The position numbers and the translations under genes were made by a program. A DNA stretch of 6,607 nt from Chloroflexota bacterium (GTDB taxonomy: Bacteria > Chloroflexota > Ktedonobacteria > Ktedonobacterales > Ktedonobacteraceae): assembly GCA_005881995.1 (NCBI GenBank), contig VBHV01000044.1, forward strand, positions 1-6,607, read 5' to 3'. The notes under the pieces were generated by a model. The model did not search any database. It saw only the letters and a list, made by a program, of their open reading frames with translations, and was not told the origin of the DNA. Shown here one piece after another: positions 1 to 5,114 of this stretch (position 1 is the stretch's first letter; each line of letters opens with the position of its first letter).

Positions 1-1227
1 AAGACGGGTCGCGATGTTGTCATTGGGGCGATGCTGGGAGCGGAGGAATTCGGTTTCGGCACCGCTGCCCTGGTTGCGCTGGGCTGTGACATGGCGCGCC
101 AGTGTCATCTCAACACCTGCCCAACCGGAATAGCCACGCAGAGAGACGACCTGCGGGCAAAATTCTCCGGTCGGTCACAACACCTTATTCATTACCTGAC
201 CTTGATTGCCGAGGAGGTACGCGAGTTGCTGGCGCAGCTGGGCGTTGCACGCCTGGATGATCTGATAGGACGCGCTGATCTTTTACAATGCAGCGGGGAG
301 ACGAGTATTGACCTGGCACCGCTGCTGGCAGCCGCCCCTGGAAAATCGTCGCGTGCCGCACATTCGAGGGTACCACGCTCAAAAGTTGCCTGGCAGCTAC
401 ATGTTGAGGCGGAACCGGCTCTGGAAGGTGAGCGCAGTGTGCTGACGCATCATCGTATTTCCAACTATGATCGTTCAATCGGAGCCAGCCTCGCAGGAGA
501 GATCGCGCGCAGGCATGGAAACGCCGGTTTGCCGGGAGCCAGTATCACCAGTGTCTTTCAAGGGTCGGCAGGTCAGAGCTTTGGCGCATTTTGTGTCCCT
601 GGTATGCGCCTGATTCTGAGTGGTGAGGCCAACGATTACGCGGGCAAGGGCATGACAGGCGGGCAGATTGTCATTGCCCCGCCGGCAGATGCTAGCTTTG
701 CCGCGCACAAAAACACTATTCTTGGCAATACAGCGCTCTACGGCGCGACCGGCGGGCAGTTTTTCGCTGCTGGCTGCGCCGGAGAGCGCTTCGCGGTACG
801 TAACAGTGGCGCCCTGGCCGTTGTAGAGGGGGTGGGCGCCCATGCCTGCGAGTATATGACGGGCGGAATGGTTGTCGTGCTCGGCGAAACCGGGCTAAAC
901 TTTGGCGCCGGTATGTCTGCTGGTGTGGCCTACGTGCTGGATATGGCGGGCATTTTCCCTGCCCATTACAATACCGAACTGGTAGAGTTGCATCGCATCA
1001 GCGACTCCGCTGAAATAGATGCGCTGCGTACCGTTATTCAATGGCATCGCAAGCGGACTCATAGCTGGCGCGCCGCCCAGTTGCTGGCCGAGTGGAGTCG
1101 CATGCACCGCCTGTTCTGGCGTGTCTCTCCCTATGGCTCTACATGCTCAGCCGCTGATTTTGTAGCATCGCATACGCCTGCCGAAGAGTTCATATACCCG
1201 GCTTTGATGGCTGAACGTATTCGTTAG
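1..1227 (+). CDS. gltB: Glutamate synthase large (alpha) subunit, C-terminal part (5' end outside window)
   Basis: This is the C-terminal 408 codons of a ferredoxin- or NADPH-dependent glutamate synthase large subunit, which makes two glutamates from glutamine and 2-oxoglutarate in ammonium assimilation. The reading frame is open from base 1, so the gene enters from the left; the first in-frame ATG (31) is internal. Counting codons from base 1, the end of the FMN/synthase barrel is seen as KTGRDVV and GAEEFGFGTA. It is followed by cysteines at codons 29, 35 and 40 (spacing C-x5-C-x4-C, ending CHLNTCPTGIATQ), which in this family bind the [3Fe-4S] cluster. Codons about 150-350 form the GXGXG beta-helix domain, with the conserved NYDRSIGA entry, GSAGQSFGAF, GEANDYAGKGMTGG and the repeated glycine turns up to FGAGMSAGVAYVLD. 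No frameshift or missing block is visible. No small subunit (gltD) follows: the next gene is on the opposite strand and overlaps the stop codon by 4 bases. The family is certain; electron donor and full length cannot be judged here. Confidence 0.95.
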   Translation, partial: KTGRDVVIGAMLGAEEFGFGTAALVALGCDMARQCHLNTCPTGIATQRDDLRAKFSGRSQHLIHYLTLIAEEVRELLAQLGVARLDDLIGRADLLQCSGETSIDLAPLLAAAPGKSSRAAHSRVPRSKVAWQLHVEAEPALEGERSVLTHHRISNYDRSIGASLAGEIARRHGNAGLPGASITSVFQGSAGQSFGAFCVPGMRLILSGEANDYAGKGMTGGQIVIAPPADASFAAHKNTILGNTALYGATGGQFFAAGCAGERFAVRNSGALAVVEGVGAHACEYMTGGMVVVLGETGLNFGAGMSAGVAYVLDMAGIFPAHYNTELVELHRISDSAEIDALRTVIQWHRKRTHSWRAAQLLAEWSRMHRLFWRVSPYGSTCSAADFVASHTPAEEFIYPALMAERIR

Positions 1228-1757
1228 GAGGCGTTGGCCTTGACCCCCGTGGGCGAAGTTGCTGCAGGACGGCTTATGATAAGTCCGATGATATCGATGA
1301 GAAGAGCAGCGACTGCCAGCACGCAGAAAAGCAACGTCTCCGGGAGAGCAATCCCGAAGAAAGCGTCCAGGGAATAGCTTCCAGGTCCTATCAGTCCGAT
1401 TGCTACGGCTATGGACAGCAGCGACAGCGGAAACTCCAGGCCGCGCTTGCTGTTCCAGAAACCGTTTTTCCAATGGGACTTGACGATTGCCATGAACATC
1501 GTGCCGAAGGCCCCGGCTGCCCCCAGGGGTGTCAAGAACCCGAACGCGAGGGATAGGCCGCCGCCAAACTCCCCTAGAATTACAAAGAATACCCAGAGCC
1601 ATGCAGGTTTGAACCCCTGTTTCTCGAAGCCCTGCGTCAATTTGGTGGGACCAGGTCCATCGAACCACCCAAAGAGCTTTTGCGCTCCGTGCGCGGCCAG
1701 CGTTAGTCCGGCAACAAGGCGGAGAATGAGTAAGCCCAGGCTAAGTGTACTAACCAT
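1224..1757 (-). CDS. DoxX-family integral membrane protein
   Basis: The predicted product is a 177-residue membrane protein of the DoxX family (DoxX/CatD/MhqP-like). Members are small four-helix proteins linked to quinone, thiol or oxidative stress; their biochemical activity is mostly undefined. Family marks are the N-terminal helix with RLVAGLTLAAHGAQKLFGWF (residues 13-32), a second helix with GEFGGGLSLAFGFLTPLGA (62-80), and the fourth helix ending in GPGSYSLD (124-131). Hydrophobic segments lie at about 5-27, 52-73, 76-94 and 108-126, and an extra strong one at about 139-162 gives a probable fifth span beyond the usual length. The frame stays open further upstream, but ATG 1757 is the right start: the DoxX homology begins there, AGGAAGGA lies 9 bases before it (1767-1774), and a strong promoter lies just upstream inside the longer frame. 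It is divergent from the HxlR regulator, which probably controls it, and its TAA overlaps the gltB stop. Family confident; role inferred from neighbourhood. Confidence 0.9.
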   Translation of the reverse strand: MVSTLSLGLLILRLVAGLTLAAHGAQKLFGWFDGPGPTKLTQGFEKQGFKPAWLWVFFVILGEFGGGLSLAFGFLTPLGAAGAFGTMFMAIVKSHWKNGFWNSKRGLEFPLSLLSIAVAIGLIGPGSYSLDAFFGIALPETLLFCVLAVAALLIDIIGLIISRPAATSPTGVKANAS

Positions 1758-1766
1758 AAATTGTAT

Positions 1767-1774
1767 TCCTTCCT
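1767..1774 (-). promoter_or_regulatory. Ribosome binding site of the DoxX gene
   Basis: The minus strand reads AGGAAGGA 9 bases before ATG 1757. It is a good Shine-Dalgarno match and decides the start, because the open frame extends about 150 codons further upstream into promoter DNA and the divergent gene. Confidence 0.75.
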
Positions 1775-1792
1775 CTCTTTCTCTTCCATTGT

Positions 1793-1832
1793 AAGTTCCT
1801 TTACGGAAGTAAGTATATACAAAAAAGTTCCT
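1793..1832. promoter_or_regulatory. Candidate operator repeats in the DoxX promoter region
   Basis: The 8-mer AAGTTCCT occurs exactly twice, at 1793-1800 (in the predicted leader) and 1825-1832 (inside the -35/-10 spacer). The copies are 32 bases apart, about three helical turns, so they face the same side of the DNA. A short inverted repeat, TTCC-N5-GGAA (1796-1808), lies across the predicted transcription start. HxlR proteins bind as dimers to inverted repeats at such positions, so these are candidate sites for the adjacent regulator. The repeats are seen directly; the operator role is a guess, and repeats this short can arise by chance. Confidence 0.35.
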
Positions 1833-1840
1833 GTCGTCAA
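1812..1840 (-). promoter_or_regulatory. Housekeeping-type promoter of the DoxX gene
   Basis: On the minus strand a -35 box TTGACG (1835-1840) and a -10 box TATACT (1812-1817) are separated by exactly 17 bases, close to the sigma-70/SigA consensus. Transcription should start near 1805, giving a leader of about 48 bases before ATG 1757. The -10 overlaps a perfect 8-base palindrome, GTATATAC (1813-1820). This is the best promoter match in the window and faces away from the regulator gene, as expected for a regulated target. Confidence 0.75.
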
Positions 1841-1865
1841 GGATGTTTTCTAAAGAAAAATATGG

Positions 1866-1871
1866 TATACT
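1866..1871 (+). promoter_or_regulatory. -10 box of the HxlR gene, implying a leaderless mRNA
   Basis: TATACT ends only 6 bases before ATG 1878. With the usual 6-7 base gap from -10 to start, the A of the ATG would itself be the first transcribed base. No Shine-Dalgarno sequence precedes the ATG, which agrees with leaderless translation. The -35 region (around 1843-1849) is a poor match, so basal transcription may be weak or need help. The box overlaps the palindrome GTATAC (1865-1870). Confidence 0.6.
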
Positions 1872-1877
1872 GGTGCT

Positions 1878-2273
1878 ATGGATACAAGCAACCAATTGCA
1901 GAAAATTGAACAATCGGAAACCTGTGCTACGCACCCGGTGGGCCGTGCCCTGCGCTTGCTGGGTGATGTGTCGACGCTCCTGATCATTTACACGCTCTTG
2001 ACCGGCACAAGACGCTTTGGAGAACTGCACGAGGCGATGGGCAACGTCAGTCCCAAAACCGTTTCGCAGCGGCTCAAGATGCTGGAAGAGCTCGGATTTG
2101 TGCAACGCCGGGCTTTCCTCGAGATTCCCCCAAGAGTCGAGTATAGCCTGACCGAGAAAGGGCTGGCACTGGTAGACATCATGGAGGCGATCAAGCAGTT
2201 TGGACAACGTTACCTCGCCGATGTCGAACCAACGTTGCCCGATGCTTCGTCTACCCCTCCATCTTGCGAGTAA
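1878..2273 (+). CDS. HxlR-family winged helix-turn-helix transcriptional regulator
   Basis: This 131-residue cytoplasmic DNA-binding protein has the usual HxlR length and layout. A cysteine at residue 16 precedes the first helix (CATHPVGRALRLLGD, 16-30). The helix-turn-helix follows (about 40-73, with RRFGELHEAMGNVSPKTVSQ at 45-64 and RLKMLEELGF at 65-74), and the wing contains PPRVEYSLTEKG (84-95). The final helix and a Pro/Ser-rich tail with a second cysteine (130) close the protein. In the Bacillus members YodB and CatR an N-terminal cysteine senses quinones and diamide and releases the promoter; Cys16 could play that part here. One oddity is the usual K/R/P-W-T after the LLG motif, which reads D-V-S-T, with serine in the tryptophan place. 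It is divergent from the DoxX gene across 120 bases, so it probably controls that gene and perhaps itself. The ATG has no Shine-Dalgarno sequence but lies just after a -10 box. Family confident; inducing signal unknown. Confidence 0.92.
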   Translation: MDTSNQLQKIEQSETCATHPVGRALRLLGDVSTLLIIYTLLTGTRRFGELHEAMGNVSPKTVSQRLKMLEELGFVQRRAFLEIPPRVEYSLTEKGLALVDIMEAIKQFGQRYLADVEPTLPDASSTPPSCE

Positions 2274-2293
2274 TCGAAGCCCACACCTTCGAT
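2273..2293. terminator. Stem-loop at the hxlR end, between convergent genes
   Basis: A perfect 7-bp inverted repeat, ATCGAAG (2273-2279) and CTTCGAT (2287-2293), with a 7-base loop begins at the last base of the hxlR stop codon. It could end or protect the hxlR mRNA and, read on the other strand, the obg mRNA. It has no T-run on either side, so it does not meet the standard for an intrinsic terminator. The rest of the 74-base gap to obg shows nothing else. Confidence 0.3.
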
Positions 2294-2347
2294 GAGGGCG
2301 ACATGTAGCGTCTGTTGTTATTGGAAGCGGCTGCTACCAAAACAGTT

Positions 2348-3652
2348 TCACTCTCCCCAGTACAACTCCACCTTGCCAAAACGCACCCTATCGCCAACTT
2401 TCACGCCTGCCTGCTCCAGGGCCTGTGTTACACCCATTTTCGAGAGCGTCACTTGCAGGCGGTCCATGCTTTCATCGCTGTCCAAGTTGGTCATGCTGAC
2501 CGTCCGTTCAACTCGTTTGCCGCGCACCACATATACTCCGTTTTCCTTGCTGACCGTAAAGGCGTCTACGGGCTGGGGTCGGAGAACGGCCCCCTCCATG
2601 TCCGGGATGACCTGCGCGGCAGCGCGTTCCGCTTCTTCGCGCTGAATCTCTTCTAAACGATTGGCTGTATAGGCCATGAGTTCGTCGGTTCCTTGATGCG
2701 CTGCTGCGGAAATGGCGAATACTGGGTAGCCCTCCTTTTCAGCCCTGGCTTTGAGGGCAGGCCAGCGTTCCTGCGCCTCCGGCAGGTCCATCTTATTGAA
2801 GACGACGATCTGCGGGCGCGTTGCCAGCTGCTCATCGTATTCGCGCAGTTCTTTGTTGATGTTCTCGAAGTCTTGCCAGGGGTCGCGTTCGAGCGATGCG
2901 CCATCAAGTATGTGCAGCAGCAAACGGGTGCGCTGCACGTGACGTAAAAATTCATGTCCCAGTCCGATGCCCTGTGCCGCACCCTCGATAAGTCCTGGAA
3001 TATCTGCTAGCACAAAACCAAATTCATCTCCACTGCCTGGCTGTCCTACAGCTACAACGCCCAGGTTGGGCGATAGTGTGGTGAACGGGTAATCGGCAAT
3101 TTTAGGCTGTGCAGCAGTAACGACGGACAGCAAGGTCGATTTGCCTGCGTTGGGATACCCGATCAATCCTACATCGGCGATCAGGCGTAATTCGAGCAGG
3201 AGCCAGCGTTCTTCGCCGTGTTCGCCGTTCTGTGCTTCACGCGGTGCCTGGTGAGTAGCGGTGGCGAAATGTACGTTGCCCAGGCCCCCACGTCCACCCC
3301 TCGCTACCATCACCCTCTGCCCCTCTTCTACAAGGTCGGCGATTAACTCGCCCGTTTCGGCATCCCGCACGATGGTGCCGCGTGGAACTGAAAGGACAAC
3401 ATCCTCCCCCTTGGCTCCGTGCATTTTCTGGCGCGCGCCAGCCTCGCCCGCGCCCGCCTTAAAGTTCTGGCGATAACGGTAGTCCACCAGCGTATTCAGG
3501 TTGGAGGTGGCCTCAATATAGATACTGCCGCCCCTGCCCCCATCTCCCCCATCAGGTCCACCGAATGGGGCAAACTTCTCGCGGCGAAAGTGAATTGAAC
3601 CATTCCCTCCGTCGCCCGCCTTCACGAAAATTTTCGTATGGTCGTAAAACAT
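2348..3652 (-). CDS. obg: Obg/CgtA GTPase, ribosome assembly and stress checkpoint
   Basis: This essential-class GTPase binds the large ribosomal subunit during maturation and is tied to the stringent response. The 434 residues match the long, Bacillus-like form. Domains in order: the glycine-rich Obg fold (1-158, with AGDGGNGS and GGPDGGDGGRGG); the G domain (about 159-335); and a C-terminal OCT domain (about 360-434, PVDAFTVSKENGVYVVRGKRVE onward). The GTPase motifs are intact: G1 GYPNAGKS (165-172), G2 TT (191-192), G3 DIPG (217-220), G4 NKMD (286-289), G5 SAA (315-317). The start is supported by the standard MFYDHTKIFVKAGDGG opening and by AGGG 7 bases before the ATG (3660-3663). The usual neighbours rplU and rpmA are not next to it. 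It has its own promoter and is preceded on the same strand by an MFS gene that ends in a probable terminator, so it is likely transcribed alone. Identification is very secure. Confidence 0.98.
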   Translation of the reverse strand: MFYDHTKIFVKAGDGGNGSIHFRREKFAPFGGPDGGDGGRGGSIYIEATSNLNTLVDYRYRQNFKAGAGEAGARQKMHGAKGEDVVLSVPRGTIVRDAETGELIADLVEEGQRVMVARGGRGGLGNVHFATATHQAPREAQNGEHGEERWLLLELRLIADVGLIGYPNAGKSTLLSVVTAAQPKIADYPFTTLSPNLGVVAVGQPGSGDEFGFVLADIPGLIEGAAQGIGLGHEFLRHVQRTRLLLHILDGASLERDPWQDFENINKELREYDEQLATRPQIVVFNKMDLPEAQERWPALKARAEKEGYPVFAISAAAHQGTDELMAYTANRLEEIQREEAERAAAQVIPDMEGAVLRPQPVDAFTVSKENGVYVVRGKRVERTVSMTNLDSDESMDRLQVTLSKMGVTQALEQAGVKVGDRVRFGKVELYWGE

Positions 3653-3705
3653 GATCTATCCCTAACATGTAATGTGTGAATTTCAGTTTCTCTGTGGTGC
3701 ATAGG

Positions 3706-3714
3706 AGTATATCA
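3706..3714 (-). promoter_or_regulatory. Extended -10 promoter of obg
   Basis: On the minus strand TGATATACT is an extended -10 element (TG, one base, TATACT at 3706-3711). The -35 region is a poor match, which the TG extension often compensates. Transcription would begin near 3699, giving a leader of about 47 bases before the obg ATG at 3652. It lies downstream of the MFS terminator, so obg appears independently transcribed. Confidence 0.55.
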
Positions 3715-3740
3715 TATTGGGGGAGATTGCGCTATCTTTG

Positions 3741-3762
3741 AAAAATCGTCGGGGTCTCCGAC
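3741..3762 (-). terminator. Probable intrinsic terminator after the MFS gene
   Basis: On the minus strand, 10 bases after the MFS stop codon, a 5-bp GC-rich stem (GTCGG/CCGAC at 3748-3752 and 3758-3762, 5-base loop) is followed two bases later by five T (complement of 3741-3745). The stem is short but GC-rich and the T-run is in the right place. It separates the MFS gene from the obg promoter. Confidence 0.5.
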
Positions 3763-3771
3763 CTTTCCCCT

Positions 3772-4965
3772 TTATCCACGAGCGGCTGGTTCGGGCCTGC
3801 TCCGAGCCAGCACCCCACGAATTATCAGCACGAAGAGACCGATCCCGGCCAGGCTACCCAGCACGAACCAGGAGCGGGTGTTTCCGCCTGCCACTACCCC
3901 GATCAGGGGACCGGCGAAGACCCCCAGGGCATACCCGAAGAAGAGCAGGCCAAAGGCGGTGTTGGGTGCATCGGATGCACTCGCAGAGGCGAGTCGCGAG
4001 AGCAGTCCTGCCGGACCGCCAAAACCGATCCCGGCTGCAAGTGCTGCCAGTAGCAAGGTCACCCCGTTCCCAGGCAAGAGTAAGAGAATAACGGCCAGCA
4101 GATTCAGCGCAAGGATGACCAGGAAGACACGGTTGACGCCAAAGCGGTCGGAGGCTGCGCCGGCGACGATACGCCCGAGGGCATTGCCCACGGCCACGGC
4201 GATGACAGCCACCGTCGCAACCCACAGGGCCAGGGAGAGACTATGTGCATAGGTGGCTATGGTGGCAAAGGCATAGGCCCCCAGTGGGCTTGCAGTTATC
4301 TCCAGGAAGAAGCCAGTCCAAACCTGTTTCCGTCTCATGAGTTGAAGGAAAGAAACCGCTCCTGTCGTTTGCTGAGGATGTGCTAGTCGAGGAACCGCTG
4401 GCATGAGTAGGACCATGGCTACAGCTAGTAAGGCCATAATGCTGCCCACCAGGCGCAGGGCATCGGCCCAACCGATCGTGGAGGCCAGGTAACTAATGAC
4501 CGGGATCTGGACGACAGCAGCTAGCGCATAACTGCCGGTGAGTGTGCCGCCGATCATGCCTTCTCGACCCGGGAAGGCAGAAATCCCTGCTGCCAGCGCA
4601 CCAGCAAGCGCGATGGATCCACCGAGCCCGAGGGCAAGAGCCGAATAGAAGATGGCGAATGTGATGCCGCTGGGAAGGAGGAAAGCCACTGCGAAGCCGA
4701 TGAGCAGGAGTCCAGTCCCGATCCAGCAGAGGCGGCGAGGTGGGGAGCGGTCGGCGAACCAGCCGCCAATGATGATCCCCATCCCGTAGCCCAGGGGCGT
4801 TCCTGAGAAGACGGCACTAATCAGGAGTGGCGACCAGTGGTCGTGCAGGCGGACATAGGGCGCGACTGCTCCCCATGCATAAGCCATGCCAAACACGAAT
4901 TGGAGAGCAAGGCCACAGATGAGCACACGTAAAGCCAGTCGCCTGGAGGATCCACTCCTGAACAT
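3772..4965 (-). CDS. Major facilitator superfamily (MFS) transporter, 12 helices
   Basis: This 397-residue secondary transporter is of normal MFS length. About twelve hydrophobic segments lie in two halves: six between residues 12 and 189, a polar loop at about 190-215, and six between 216 and 386. The MFS motif A is visible after helix 2 (GWFADRSPPRR, 68-78) and its second-half counterpart after helix 8 (GRIVAGAASDRFG, 264-276). The overall pattern (N-terminal GMAYAWGAVAPYVR; helix 11 AFGLLFFGYALGVFAGPLIG) recalls the oxalate/formate antiporter and monocarboxylate transporter-like branch, so a small carboxylate substrate is possible. This is only a resemblance, and efflux of another compound cannot be excluded. 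The ATG start has GAGGG 9 bases before it (4975-4979) and a basic N-terminus leading into helix 1. It appears monocistronic: a terminator follows, and 149 bases separate it from the kinase gene upstream on the same strand. No regulator for it is adjacent. Substrate unknown. Confidence 0.9.
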   Translation of the reverse strand: MFRSGSSRRLALRVLICGLALQFVFGMAYAWGAVAPYVRLHDHWSPLLISAVFSGTPLGYGMGIIIGGWFADRSPPRRLCWIGTGLLLIGFAVAFLLPSGITFAIFYSALALGLGGSIALAGALAAGISAFPGREGMIGGTLTGSYALAAVVQIPVISYLASTIGWADALRLVGSIMALLAVAMVLLMPAVPRLAHPQQTTGAVSFLQLMRRKQVWTGFFLEITASPLGAYAFATIATYAHSLSLALWVATVAVIAVAVGNALGRIVAGAASDRFGVNRVFLVILALNLLAVILLLLPGNGVTLLLAALAAGIGFGGPAGLLSRLASASASDAPNTAFGLLFFGYALGVFAGPLIGVVAGGNTRSWFVLGSLAGIGLFVLIIRGVLARSRPEPAARG

Positions 4966-4981
4966 CTGCTTGTTCCCTCAA

Positions 4982-5039
4982 TCTAGCTCGGTGTGGTAGA
5001 CGAGCAAGAAGCTGCTAGACACCCTCATCATGTATTGTA
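4982..5039 (-). promoter_or_regulatory. Leader of the MFS gene: weak -10 box and possible stem-loops
   Basis: In the 149-base gap between the kinase and MFS genes the minus strand has TACAAT (5034-5039), a plausible -10 without a good -35, which would give a leader of about 60 bases. The leader can form a hairpin from GCTCG/CGAGC (4986-4990 with 5001-5005). An alternative pairing, TCTAGC with GCTAGA (4982-4987 with 5014-5019), overlaps it by two bases. The pairings are seen; any regulatory effect is speculation. Nothing else is visible in the gap. Confidence 0.3.
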
Positions 5040-5114
5040 GCATGGTCTGCATAGTTGCTAGAGCCGTTTCGGTACGGAATGTGTAGGCAGTGGGCATGAC
5101 TAGAACCACGCCGG

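Noticed and set aside
1..1227. gltB as a truncated pseudogene
   Set aside because: The frame is open to base 1 with intact conserved motifs; it is cut only by the window edge.
1411..1794. Plus-strand open frame opposite the DoxX gene
   Set aside because: It is Pro/Ser/Arg-rich without family marks and antisense to a clear membrane protein; a shadow frame.
1758..1877. A YodB/CatR-type TACT-N7-AGTA operator
   Set aside because: I looked for this spacing on both strands of the intergenic region and did not find it.
1758..2207. Long N-terminal extension of the DoxX frame (327 residues in total)
   Set aside because: It covers the promoter, the divergent regulator's start and its coding region, has no family similarity, and a good ribosome binding site marks ATG 1757.
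2292..2656. Two plus-strand open frames opposite the obg 3' end
   Set aside because: They overlap intact Obg coding sequence and each other, and show no recognisable domain.
3717..4252. Plus-strand open frames opposite the MFS gene
   Set aside because: Arg/Pro-rich composition typical of antisense frames of a GC-rich membrane protein gene; no domain.
5085..5114. Hairpin after the kinase stop codon as a terminator
   Set aside because: A 6-bp stem with a G-T pair can be drawn (GGC.TG with CA.GCC), but no T-run follows, so it is not supported.
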